DNA of 64,000 nt from Gordionus sp. m RMFG-2023 (GCF_954871325.1 NC_088775.1:74811561-74875560), one strand, 5' to 3'. Shown: positions 46,440 to 57,149, counted from the first letter of the stretch. Translations and numbers: made by a program. The notes: generated from the letters alone by a model not told the origin.

Positions 46440-47285
46440 TTTTTTATTGTTTAAGCACTGCGATTTTGTTTTCGGTGTCCAACTACCTACACGCCATCGT
46501 TCAAGTTTGGTTTCATCGGCAGCCACCTCGCATTTCATTTTTTTAATCAATACCACGATTATTCGAACCTTCGCATTTATTTTTTATGAGTTATTCGTTG
46601 GATAGAGTGCTCTGATTTACGTTCCAAGTTTCTGGAGGAAATCGAGGCCCAATTCGACCTGTCTGGGATTGAGAATTACTTCTTGTGACCTCCCTTGATA
46701 CTCCATTGATGTAATTTTTATCGAAATATTCAAGAATATCCTTATCATTGCTCGGAGTAGTGTTGTTAAACGGCTCATTTTGAGCCGATTGTTAAAAACG
46801 GCTAACTCAATATTTTAGCCAAAGAAATATTGTCTAAAGCTCCAAATTTCGCTAATAGATATCTAGACCTTTGTGTCATCTATGAGTAAAAATCTTCAGG
46901 CTTGAGTAATATTTTTCTATATAAAATATTGAGTTAGCCGTTTTAAAAATTGGCTCAAATCGAGCCGTTTAACAACACTAGCTCGGAGTAACGGATCTAA
47001 GGAATGTCATTGCATTGCCCATATCACATAAAGGAACAAATGCTAAGCCGTCAATCATGCCACAAAAGAAGCTTAGGGCTTCATCGGTTCTGTATTGGCT
47101 TTCCAGACTTAGCTTTAGAATTTTTATATGGGTACTTTGACACAAATGGTAAAAGCATCCTCTGATTATGATGTGATGTGATCCCTTAATTGAAAAATAA
47201 ATATGAATAATTTAACATATTAATAATCATACCAATGACAGTTTTAACCGCGCTCATAGCAGACTTTTCGAAATCCATGTATATA
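46440..47285 (-). pseudogene. MULE transposase, C-terminal half, interrupted by a MITE
   Basis: The minus strand reads DFEKSAMSAVKTVIG (about 47280-47235; the D is the second catalytic Asp of MULEs), a likely 47-bp intron with GTATGA donor and AATTAAG acceptor, then GCFYHLCQSTHIKILKLSLE, QYRTDEALSFFCGMIDGLAF, VPLCDMGNAM, then (after the MITE at 46758-46980) NDKDILEYFDKNYINGVSRE, IGPRFPPETWNVNQSTL and further pieces. This follows the order of FLYWCH-associated MULE transposases in animals. Stops appear after the TLSNE block, and the first catalytic region is missing. An array of MULE-end type lies at 47575-47665. Confidence 0.85.
46758..46980. mobile_element. hAT-type MITE, family TAGTGTTGTTAAACGGCTC (223 bp, best-preserved copy)
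   Basis: Near-perfect inverted ends and a perfect 8-bp duplication GCTCGGAG (46750-46757, 46981-46988). It splits the MULE transposase relic, with matching coding sequence on both sides. Confidence 0.95.
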
Positions 47286-48193
47286 TATATATAATGGATC
47301 GGGAAATAAATCCCGTTCTTGACATTTAGACTTACTTCGAATATTTTTTCGTAAGTATTTTGGTTTTTTTTAGTATAATAGCTGTTATATCAATATTAAT
47401 TATTGCTAGGTTATACTAAAAAAATTAAGTGAAAATTGAGAAGAAAAAAATTGAGAAAAGATCAGAAAAATAAAGATTAACAATGACTTAAAGCAAAAAT
47501 GGGAAGAAAATGATAAATTAAGAAAAAAATTTAAGAAAAATTGACAAGATAAAAATTTTAAAAAATAACGATTTTTTTTTTTTTGAATTTTTCTTCCATG
47601 GGGTTTTTTTTCTAGAGGTTTTTTTCCGGGGGTTATTTTCCGGGGTTTTTTTTCCTACTACCATGTAAAATCACTTTTTTTTTATATTCTAAATATGAAA
47701 ATAATTTTCAGTGAATATTTATCAATAATCTAAAATATTAATTTTTAATATATTATAATATAACAAATTTAATTTATATGTTTAAACAAAATATTTAATA
47801 CACTATATCGAATTAAATTCTAAATATGGAAAAGTTATGTCACAATTTAAGCTTACCTATTAATCCACTTAGTAATTAAGAGTTTAAACTTTTCATTAGG
47901 AATATCTCAATGATTTTTTTTTAATAATTGGCAAAAGGATACTGATGAACCTGTATCCCCTATTTTTTTTGGTTCCATGTCAATTCAGCAAAACCTTTAT
48001 CGCAAAATACTTTTTTGCGAATGTTTATTAGGGGTTGTCTTTGCTAGCAATTAAAATTCGCATATTCGCCCATTTTTTCTCAAATTTTTGTAAATAATAT
48101 AAAAAGATGTAGTGTCTTAGCAAACATTCACGCATTTTTTAAATTACATATGAAGACATAGCCTTAGCGAAACTTATTTCGAATTTACTTTAG
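47286..48193. other. AT-rich DNA with a MULE-type end array and TTCGC words
   Basis: 47575-47665 is a short array of TTTTTTTCCGGGGG-type words matching the ends of the MULE at 48409-53930. 47990-48190 carries AGCAAAACCTTTATCGCAAA and TTCGC/GCGAA words that resume at 54380-54480 beyond the nest, so the hAT element probably landed in an older TTCGC-word repeat. Confidence 0.5.
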
Positions 48194-48414
48194 CAGGGAT
48201 ACGAACCCAGCAAAATTTTTGCCCGGGTTCGGTTTAAGGTTAAAAAAATAGGTGGGTTCGGTTCAGGGAAATATTTTTGAAACCTGGTTCAGCTCGGGTT
48301 TAAGAATTTTTGAATTGATAAAAAAATTATTTTATATTTAAATCATAATTAAAAAACAAGACATAGATTTGGTAAATAAATTTTTTATTTTATTTATAGG
48401 CATAATATGGTAAG

Positions 48415-48610
48415 CGGAAAATAATTCCCTGGAAAAAAAAATCCCCGGAAAATAATTCCCCAGAAAAAAAATATCCTGGAAGATAATTCCCCGGAAAATA
48501 ATTCTCCGGGAAAAAAATCCTTGGAAAATAATTACCCGGAAAAATATTCCCCTGGAAAAAAATTCCCATAGAAAATATTTCCCCGGAAAAAATTCCCCGA
48601 ATAATTTTTT
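48415..48610. repeat. Left terminal array of the MULE, about 16-bp units
   Basis: Twelve or so units of AATTCCCCGGAAAAAA type with one or two changes each. The CCGG core is self-complementary, so the array can also fold on itself. The mirror-image array is at 53735-53925. Confidence 0.9.
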
Positions 48611-49592
48611 TAAAATTATCAAAAAATAATCCCGCCGCTAAAATAACGAAAATATTTCTAAAAAATATATTAGTATTTTCTGAACCTTGAGAGTATTTCT
48701 TTTTTAATTCCAAAAGGGCAATCTTTAAATGAGAATTGATAAATCGGTTGGTAGCTTTTATAATTTAGTAGATAGCATAAAAAGTATGGATTTGTGACGA
48801 TAGATTTTTATAGAAATATAAATTATGAAATAGGTTTTACAATTTAAAATTGAAAAGAAAAATGTGAAAGCAAATTTTTCCATAGAAAGAGAAAGGTTAT
48901 TTCTATAATCTACTTTTCATCTAGACTTGAATAGATATTATGAAAACAGGTACTTAAACCACATTATATTTACCATGAAGAGGGGGAGGGGGTGTTATTT
49001 CTAACACGCCACTAAGGTTAAAATATATATAACATTAAAATGAATATTATGACACTATTCTGTTCCGTTCGTTTATATCAGTTTGAATCCCGGACAAAAA
49101 TAATATAATGGAAATTTTTTAAAAATTGTATCTGATTATAAATTTTCAAAAAAAGTATTGATCCTAATCTCTAATTACAAAAGCTTATTTAATTCAAAGA
49201 CTATCTCAAGTAATTGAACGCTACCAAAAAATATACTATTTATTCTAAATAATATTTGTTATTTTTATAAATATTATAATTTTTAATATATTTAATTCAT
49301 CAAAGAAAACACAGGAGGGACTATAATTAAAATAGAAACTTTTTTATTTGAAAGTTTCCAATTCCAGAAATGTTATTACATAATCCCATAGTTCCCTGAT
49401 ATTATAATTATTTATAACGTTGAAAGGAAAGTTATGCTCAGGAATAAATTTATATATTTGGGTGGTATATTCTTTGTAATTTTAAAACAAACGATTTTCA
49501 TTTAGTTTTTTTATTACTTTTTATAAAATTTTCTTTTACTATTTAAAACATTTTTGATAATTTTAATATTTTTATATTTAATCTTCTGTTAA

Positions 49593-50437
49593 ATAAGCAT
49601 GCTAATAATTTTCATGAGGGCTATTCCTACAATTATCATAAAACTACGAAAAATTTTAAAAGATTCAAATGTACAATATATAATGCTGAAAAATGCCCAG
49701 TTATTTTGAAATATTACAATGAAAATGACTATACATTGGAAAATACGCCTCATATTCATCCTATAAACCCACATTAATATCAAATTGAAAATGCTATAAG
49801 CACGATGAAAAGAAAAGCCTCTGAAACAAATCAAAATACTTGCCAAATATACGCAGAAGAAATGTCTAAATTGTCTCCCGAATCCAGAAAAAGACTTCCG
49901 GATGAAGATAGTATCAAGAGGACACTTAGAAATCACAAAATAAAAAGGTCTATTCCGGCCACATTGGAAGAATTAAGCATTTCAAATTAAATCATATTTA
50001 TGTCTATAAATAACTTTTTAATTGAAAGTATCTTTTAATATTAGAGGATTGGGCTACAACCGGATCTCCTACGAATGAGAGATTTCTTTTGCATGATAAT
50101 GGCGGAGATTCTAATGAACGAATATTATATTTGCCACCGATTATATGCTTAAAATGTTAGCCGAAACGAAAACTTGGTATATAGACGGGAATTTTAAATT
50201 GGCTCCTCATTTATTTTTGCAGCTATATTAATTAGAATACACTTTAAAACACTGTTTATTACAGCGGCATATTTTTTGTTACAAAGAAAAACATACAACG
50301 TATGAAGAAATTTTTAAGAGTTTACTCGAAAAATCCCAAGAACGGAATTTAGTCATAGATCCGATAACAATTTATATGGATTTTGTAAAGGCCGCAATCA
50401 ATGCCATCGAAAATACTCTAGGTTTCTTTTTACGATT
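49593..50437 (+). pseudogene. MULE transposase N-terminal half with FLYWCH zinc finger
   Basis: GYSYNYHKTTKNFKRFKCTI, YNAEKCPVILKYYNENDY and TPHIHP form a FLYWCH-type finger (Cys, Cys, His-x-His). Then, after an in-frame stop, comes a helical region (MKRKASETNQNTCQIYAEEM, LPDEDSIKRTL). Past a probable intron, TWYIDGNFKLAPHLFLQLY carries the first catalytic Asp in the WxxDGxFK motif, EEIFKSLLEKSQERN follows, and YMDFVKAAINAIENTLG carries the second Asp. The gene then ends abruptly at the IS630/Tc1-like insertion. FLYWCH fingers at the N terminus of MULE transposases are typical of animal elements. The frame changes several times, partly explained by introns. Confidence 0.82.
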
Positions 50438-50450
50438 TACAGGGTTTCCC

Positions 50451-50790
50451 ATCCAAAAAAGGAAAAGTCCCAATCAAAAAAGGAAAAAGTTCAATCAAAA
50501 AAGGAAAAGGTCCGATCAAAAAAGGAAAATTGTCAATCAAAAAAGAAAAAGTCCCAAAGGTTAAGGAAAAAGTCCAATCAAAAAAGGAAAAGTGTCAAAC
50601 AAAAAAGGAAAAGTGTCAAACAAAAAAGGAAAAGGTTCAATCAAAAAAGGAAAAGTGTCAAACAAAAAAGGAAAAGGTCCAATCAAAAAAGGAAAAGTGC
50701 CAATCGAAAAAGGAAAATTCCCAAAAGAAAAGGAAAAGGGTCAATCAAAAAAGGAAATTCCCATTCAAAAAAGGAAATTCGTAATTTTTT
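50451..50790. repeat. Left terminal array, 21-bp units, about 16 copies
   Basis: Head-to-tail units AAAAAAGGAAAAG plus eight variable bases. Because 21 is a multiple of 3 the array gives spurious lysine-rich frames (KKEKCQT, KKGKVSN). The counterpart at the right end is 52936-53211 in inverted orientation, about 13 copies. Confidence 0.93.
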
Positions 50791-50807
50791 TAAAAAAATA
50801 TATAAAC

Positions 50808-51227
50808 TTTGATGGGTATGACTTGGTCTGAGGGTGGGGGGGGGGGGGAGGGGGGTGTAAAAATAAATTTTTTGATATGAGTATCAAATAAAAGCTAATT
50901 TTAATATGGTCTAACTGAAAGTCTTTATTCTTGGTCTGGATGGGTATGACTTGGTCTGAGGGTGGTTGGGGGGGGTGTATAGAAGGGGGGGGGGTAAAAA
51001 ATAAATTTTTTTGATATGAGTATCAAATAAAAGCTAATAAAAATATTTTTTCATTGTAATAATAATAATCACGCATAGAGGGCGGGTCTAGGTCTTGGGG
51101 GGTCAGGAATATTTTTATCACCACAAAATATCGATATGGGTATCAAATAAAATCTAATTTAAATATCTTTAGATATAAATTATTCATTTTTTGTCTTGAT
51201 GGGTATGACTGTCATGCCCTCAATATA
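50808..51227. repeat. Three tandem copies of a 110-130-bp unit with G runs
   Basis: GATGGGTATGACTTGGTCTG occurs at about 50812 and 50939, and GATGGGTATGACTGTC at about 51199. GATATGAGTATCAAATAAAA and GATATGGGTATCAAATAAAA recur between them, with long G runs after GAGGGTGG. The block separates the outer and inner left ends of the IS630/Tc1-like element. Confidence 0.75.
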
Positions 51228-51860
51228 CAGGGTTTCCCATTCAAAAAAGGAAAAGGTCCAATCAAAAGAGGGAAAGTTTCAATCTTAAAAGGAAAATTCC
51301 CATTCAAAAAGCAAAATCGTAATTTTTTTATAATTTTTCAATTTTTCTTAAATTTTATTTATTTTTTGTCATTCCTTCTTATTTTATTCCTAACTTTTTG
51401 CTATTTCTTTACTTTATTTGTATCTTTTCTCAATTTATTTTTCTTACTATATCTTTTCTCTATTTCTTTTCTTCTCATTTTTGATAATTCTCTTTTAAAA
51501 TTATATTATTTTTTTTGGCAGACTATTTTTTACATACATATTTATTTATAATTACAATATTAAATTAATCGTTTGGTTATAATTAATAAGTTTGAACTGT
51601 AATACCAAACGATATGTAAATTAATAAAATATAATCATTTTAAAATTCTTATATTTTTAAAATTTTAATATATTCAAAACGCATTTATTCTTTTTAGCAA
51701 GTAAATAATTATTTTGTAATTTAATTATCTTTTAAACTATTTTGATTTATGAAAAATTAAACGCAAATGAGGTAAATTTTATAATCTTTTTGACTTCCAT
51801 TTGTTGAGTATATACTTTAAAAATAAATTTTTTTGTTTTAAAAAATAAAATTATGAAGAT

Positions 51861-52817
51861 TTGGTAAAAAGGGGAAAAAATATTAACAGGGAAACAAAAG
51901 TTCTAATAATTGACGCGTTTAAAAAAGATAGTATCAAAAATATAGCATTATGTTTTAAAGTAAGCTATAAGACAGTGACAAATATTAAATACTCTCATCT
52001 CAAAAATGGAATAAAATATAGCTTACCCAAAGGAGGTTCACCCGCACGCAAGAAATTAAATAAAGAGCAGGAAGAATATATATTAAATTGTATAAATTTG
52101 GATTGCACTTTATCCTTAAAAAGGTTATGTGAAATCATTAAAGAAAGATATGATGTGGAAATATCAAAAAATACGGTATCAAGGTTACTCTCAGGATTTA
52201 GGTACAGCTTAAAAAGAGTATCATTACGTTCAGTTAGAGAAAATAACGAATCAAATATAGAGATTCGCAAAGAATACGCGAATTAGTTTGTAGATGTAGC
52301 ATATATGAAGGAAAAATTTATATTTATCGATGAGAGCGAATTTTCAATATCAATGAGGCGATTATATGGATATTCCCAAATAAATAAAAAGGCAATTAAA
52401 AATGTTCAAGGAATAAAGACAAAAAATTACACTTTCATTGCGGCTCTCACAATTGCAGGAATATTTCGATTCTAAGTTCTTGATGGCCCTTGCAATGCTA
52501 TATATTTTAGCAACTTTATAAATGAAATATTAAATCATTTTGAAGAATCTAACATGATTAATATGATTTTTGTGATGGATAATGTTCCATTTCATCACAA
52601 TCATTCAATTAGGGAATCGATCGAAAGAAAAAGACATTCATTGAAATATTAACCACCCTACAGTCCGTATCTTAATCCTATTGAGAATGTGTTTTTTCAA
52701 TGGAAGGATTTTGTCAGAAATAAAAATCCTAGTAACGAGGAAGAATTAATTCGTTATATAGAACATGGAGAAAGAGGAATATCTGAAGAAAATGCAAAAA
52801 AGAAGGAAAAAAATTGA
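51861..52817 (+). pseudogene. IS630/Tc1-like (DD34E) transposase with three in-frame stops
   Basis: One continuous frame of 319 codons broken only by three stops (TAG after EIRKEYAN, TAA after IAGIFRF, TAA after RHSLKY); no ATG is at the left end. Residues about 1-110 form two helix-turn-helix domains (NIALCFKVSYKTVTNIKYSH; CTLSLKRLCEIIKERYDVEI). The catalytic core shows FIDESEF (first Asp), FVMDNVPFHH (second Asp) and PPYSPYLNPIENVFFQWKDF (final Glu), with 34 residues between second Asp and Glu. This is the DDE triad of the IS630-Tc1-mariner superfamily, which cuts at TA. The lack of any frameshift says the copy died recently. Confidence 0.88.
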
Positions 52818-52935
52818 GAAAAGATACAAATAAAATAAAGAAATTGCAAAAAGTTAGAAATAAAATAAGAAGGAATGACAAAAATAAATAAATTTAAGAA
52901 AAATTGAAAAGTTTATATATTTTTTTAAAAAAATT

Positions 52936-53211
52936 ACGATTTTCCTTTTTTGAATCGGAATTTTCCTTTTTTGATTGACCCTTTTCTTTTGGGAATTTTC
53001 CTTTTTCGATTGACACTTTTCCTTTTTTGTTTGACACTTTTCCTTTTTTAATTGAACCTTTTCCTTTTTTGTTTGACACTTTTCCTTTTTTGATTGACAA
53101 TTTTCCTTTTTTGATCGGACCTTTTCCTTTTTTGTTTGACACTTTTCCTTTTTTGATTGAACCTTTTCCTTTTTTGATTGGGACTTTTCCTTTTTTGGAT
53201 GGGAAACCCTG
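52936..53211. repeat. Right terminal array of the IS630/Tc1-like element, 21-bp units
   Basis: About 13 units of CTTTTCCTTTTTT type, the inverted counterpart of 50451-50790, ending in GGATGGGAAACCCTG at TA. Confidence 0.93.
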
Positions 53212-53734
53212 TAATTACATCTATATACTACCGAGATATGTTAGGACCTTGATTTTAAAATGTATTTTAGACCGTGGACCTTGAACAGGTCAAAAAATTA
53301 TATGAATTTATCCCGGGCCAAAATAAAAAATCAGAGCTAGCCATTATCATGACTTAATTTATAATAATATTTAGCTTAATATTACAGAGATTAGATAATT
53401 TTTGAATTTATAAATCCGGGCCAAAATAAAAAATCTGAGCTGGCCATAATATTTTGCATTATATCAGAGAGACTAGGTATCCAATTCGTTTATTTTATAA
53501 ATATTGCTTTGTTTGATTTTCACCAAACCTGGGTTCGGGATAAGTCCATAACATTATATTTATTAGTATTAATTAATAATTTAAGTTTTTGTTAGGTTTA
53601 ATATTAATCACAAGAAAAATTTTACAGGAATTTTTGACGATTTTCTCAAAAAATATTTTAGGGATTTTTTTTTCCGGGTATATTTTTTCCTATATTGTTA
53701 ATTTTATAAAAATAATTTAATATTTTATAGGATT

Positions 53735-53925
53735 TAAAAAATGGGGAATTTTTTTCCAAGGAAATTTTTCCCGGGAATTATTTTCTATGGGAATTTTTTT
53801 CCGGGGATTTTTTTTCCGGAGAATTATTTTCCGGGGAATTTTTTTCCTGGGGATTTTTTTCCGGGAAGTAATCTTACGGGGAATTTTTTTCCCAGGGAAT
53901 TTATTTCCGGGGAATTATTTTCCTA
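53735..53925. repeat. Right terminal array of the MULE, about 16-bp units
   Basis: Units of GGGGAATTTTTTTCCG type, inverted relative to 48415-48610. Confidence 0.9.
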
Positions 53926-54355
53926 GATTCGCAAAATATAGTTAAAAATACAAAGCATAGTCATGCATCCATTTAATAAATTTTATTTAGACTTATTTCT
54001 TTAAATTAACAATATCCAATTTTACTTTGACTTGTTCACCTTCATTTTCCTCTAAGTAACAATCTTTGAGAATAAGTTAAAAATTAAAAATAAATGGCGT
54101 AAATTTAATTGTTTAAAATTTATTAGCACTCCAATAGTAATCTTTGGGAATAAATTTAAAAATGGCGTAAATGAATTAAGTTGTTTATATGATTTTACAC
54201 TGAACCCTGTTGGACCTGTTCAAATAAAATTCCCGGGTTTGATTCGGGGTTTTGAAAATTTTATAAAAAGGGGTTCAGGTTTGGTTCGGGTTCAGATTTT
54301 TTTCCAAAAACCCAGGTTTTCTTCTCCGGGTTCGGTTCGAATCCTTTCACTTTAG

Positions 54356-56409
54356 CTAATAACTATTTCGGAAAACAATATCGCTGCGAAACATGCATCA
54401 CGACTCACGAGTTTTTTTTATAGTAGACCTCTTGAATACATCACAGCAAAACTTTTATAGCGAAGTCATTATCGCGATAATTGCTAATAATGACTATTAT
54501 ATTTTGAAATATTTATTTTAAGACAATATTAACTAATATTAAAAAAAATAGATTTAAAAATCGATTCTACGATATAGTTAACTTAGTAAATTTATATATA
54601 ATGATATATAAAATTAGAAATCTGCTGCAAGATTGCACAGGTTGCTCACCCCAGCCCATTAAATTTTTTATCCAGCCTGGTTTGTTGGAATTTTTTTTAA
54701 ATTTGATCAGTCCATTTAAAATTTACGAAAAATCAAGCCCGGTTCATTAAAATTTTACCAAATGTCTACGACAATTTAAATTCTTTTGTTCAAATTATTC
54801 TTCACATCTTTTATATTTATATCTAATTTTATCCCAAGGTCAATTAAGGCTCTTAACTTTATAGCTATTTATTCTTAATTTTACATATTGTAATTTGTTT
54901 TCAAATTTTAAATCAAAATATTGGCTTGAAATTTTTTGATTAAAATTTTTCGAAAACTCAGACATTTGAAATACTCTGTTTAATTTATGTATATATTCAC
55001 CCGGCTTGAATTTTTTTTTATCTAATTACCCAGCTTAAAAATTTTTTATGCATGACTTAACCGACCCAGCATGGTAACGACTTTTACGCTCAGCCCGTTT
55101 AATTTCTAAAAAATTCCCACTTGCTGGTCATGCTTTAATTATCTCTTTTTTAAACATATTTATGAGCTGATCATATTATTTGTATATTTATTTTCAAGAA
55201 AATTTAAATTTGTATTAATTTCAATTTATTAGAGAAAAATAAGTAGTAGTGTTTAGAAGCTTTTAGTAATGTTTTATCCCATAAAAAACGCTGACTGGCA
55301 TTAAAAAAATGAAATCATCCAAAAAAAACTAAAGCAATTATAAATTGGAAATCAAATAATTTATTTCTATAATTTTCCTAATCCTCTTTTTCTTCAGACG
55401 CAATTACATAACACTCTCGAGTTTCCAATAAAGGAGCAACAATTAGAGATTTAAAACAAATTAAAGCCCTTTTATTTTACACGAAAAGTCTAATAAAATG
55501 AACTCGGAAAATTTAATTAAAAAATTCTGAAAAAAATTGACTTAGCAAACGTCTATAATTTCTAAAAATCAAAGTCAAGTAAAATATTTTTACAAGATTT
55601 AAGTACGGAAAAAATTCCAATCATTTTAATATTTTTATCAGGATTGGGGATTTATTGACTTAAAAAACTAAACCTAAGTGTCCCCTTCGTAAACCATGAT
55701 TGAAAGAGACCTATATTATTTTTTATCGCATCAGATAAATATCACATTCTTACTTAATATCCGCCGTAAGCCCTTAATTAAAATGAGCCACGAACGACGT
55801 GTAAAATTATTAAAATGCTATTAAATTATTATTTTTAAATCGGAATATTAGCATTAATAAAGTATGAATGTATATATACTTATTGCAATGCACCATATCG
55901 ATAAATATGAAAACCTTAAAATTAGAATGTCCTGCACATTGTAATTATGGTAGAAAGTATCCTTGGTGTCAACAAGAGCCTTATAACTAATATTCTAAAT
56001 AAAATAGGGAAACAACTTTAAAATTTTCAATTGCGAATGGGATCTAAATGGGAATTATTCTCGTTTACTAAATATATTTAGAGTGTAGGATAGCTAACCT
56101 CCCAAAAGGAATTAACAATTAATTTCGGTTTATTATTTCGTAGTAAAACGAAACAAATATACAAATCAATTCTGATAGCTCGGATATTATTTATCTAAAA
56201 AAAAAAGCTTGACCATTTATTTCAATAATTACCGAACTAGAAGTAGTTTATTCTATATCATTAAACATTTATTTAAAATATCTTGCACATTAGATATTAT
56301 CAAAACTATTTCCGATTTCAAGATCTTAAAATTGCTTCAGAATATTTAAATTCGAATTCCACGACATAATTGCAATTTTTTTTAGTCATTTAAAACTTAA
56401 AAATATCAT
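54356..56409. other. AT-rich stretch with decayed element ends and one tiny Cys-containing frame
   Basis: 54380-54480 continues the TTCGC/GCGA-word repeat. 54635-55140 has islands such as CACCCCAGCCCATTAAA and GACCCAGCATGG, probably a decayed non-autonomous element. At 55907-55990 the plus strand encodes MKTLKLECPAHCNYGRKYPW followed by CQQEPYN and a stop, a 27-residue frame with three cysteines that could be an exon but has no supporting context. Confidence 0.3.
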
Positions 56410-56715
56410 AGATATGGAGAGAATGAGAATCAAGCTGAAGATAATGGACAAACATCCAATTCATATATAGTTATTAAATGGTAAACAAGTAGCAATCTAG
56501 AGCAAGGATTACATATTTTACTCTGTCAATATGCTGAAACAGATGTACTAGCCTTTGTGAAAAAAGCTAGACTTGTTGATTAAAGATCTTTGTATACCTG
56601 CAACTAGTGCACCTGGTGAAACGATTTTTTCCATCGCTGGATTAATACTCAATGCTAAAAAAAGTTTCATTATGCTTCACCATCTCTAAAATATAATATT
56701 TACATGATAATTCTA
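56410..56715 (+). pseudogene. hAT transposase C-terminal relic
   Basis: The plus strand at about 56570-56680 reads LDLLIKDLCIPATSAPGETI then FSIAGLILNAKKSFIMLHHL and a stop, matching the hAT dimerisation domain (IPATSA-P-x-E-x-FS-x-AG-x-IL). Upstream pieces (MERMRIKLKIMDKHP) are in other frames. No termini were found. It is a different lineage from the one at 23553. Confidence 0.8.
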
Positions 56716-57149
56716 AATTTTTTTTAATTTTTTTACTTTATATTTTTGCATTTCAAATTTATATAAATTTGTTTTAATAAAAATCGATAGAATTTTGCTT
56801 ATGTTATGCGTGACCCTGAGTAAAAGGGCAACTCCTTAGTCAATGTCGGAAAATGTGAAATAGCTAAATTTATTTAGGAAGGGAACAGGAAATGATGTGA
56901 GAACTAAACTTAATTGACAATCATGGAATTAAAAGGTGTAAATAAATGATAAAAAAATGTAATACAATGAATTATAAGTAAAATTTATTTTTTAAAATAT
57001 GTAGCGCCAACGACAACGCGGATAATCCATTAGAAAACATAATATTTAAAAAAAAACGCCACCGCCTATTGAAACTTCGGCTCACAGGTTCTAATTATAT
57101 ATGTTGTTTTTCTTTAAATAAATGCATTCACAATATATATATAGTTTCT
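56716..57149. other. AT-rich spacer with a GC-containing scrap at 57001-57100
   Basis: GTAGCGCCAACGACAACGCG and CGGCTCACAGGTTCTAATTA have a weak direct-repeat relative at 58036-58085 (AACGCGCCGTTGCCGCCG, CGGCGCACAGGTCTAG). They may be paired ends of one decayed element. Confidence 0.35.

Larger units (their letters stand above)
50440..53211 (+). mobile_element. IS630/Tc1-like transposon with tandem-repeat termini, inside the MULE
   Basis: CAGGGTTTCCCATCC at 50440 and its complement ending at 53211, each next to TA, define the outer ends. Both termini are long arrays of a 21-bp unit (AAAAAAGGAAAAG plus a variable 8-mer such as TCCCAATC or TGTCAAAC). A second left-type end (CAGGGTTTCCCATTC after TA) lies at 51228, and the sequence from 51228 to about 51475 pairs with 52805-53211 better than the outer end does. 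So the 1984-bp core 51228-53211 is probably the complete element, and 50440-50808 a terminal piece of a second copy. The DD34E-type transposase is at 51861-52817. Confidence 0.85.
48409..53930 (+). mobile_element. MULE (Mutator-like) transposon, FLYWCH type, with arrayed termini and 9-bp duplication
   Basis: Inserted in the hAT element: GCATAATAT at 48400-48408 and GCAAAATAT at 53931-53939 form the 9-bp duplication (one mismatch) typical of MULEs; the reference hAT has a single copy there. Both ends are arrays of AATTCCCCGGAAAA-type words in inverted orientation (48415-48610 and 53735-53925). The transposase gene occupies 49593-50437 and is cut off by the IS630/Tc1-like element at 50440-53211. 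No C-terminal half follows, so the copy is dead. Bases 53300-53345 and 53405-53450 contain a short direct repeat (TCCGGGCCAAAATAAAAAAT). Confidence 0.9.
48194..54347. mobile_element. hAT element with GAACCC subterminal repeats, host of a MULE insertion
   Basis: The left end CAGGGATACGAACCC and the right end (complement AAAGGATTCGAACCG) match the element at 29785-30490. Flanks TACTTTAG (48186-48193) and CACTTTAG (54348-54355) form a 7-of-8 duplication. Removing the MULE (48409-53930) leaves about 630 bp that aligns with the 706-bp reference along its whole length, which shows directly that the MULE is a later insertion. It has no transposase. Confidence 0.85.

Noticed and set aside
48338-48713. 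Phe/Gly/Pro-rich minus frames, and the plus frame at 53741-53926, as genes
   Set aside because: They are translations of the CCGG-word arrays at the MULE ends.
50376-50831. Three overlapping lysine-rich frames as genes
   Set aside because: They are translations of the 21-bp terminal array; a unit length divisible by three keeps frames open by chance. The mirror array at 52894-53284 gives similar false frames.
51861-52817. Reassigned stop codons (TAG/TAA read as amino acids) to explain in-frame stops in the transposase
   Set aside because: The METTL6-like gene is complete under the standard code and ends at TAA exactly where its family ends, so the transposase is simply decayed.
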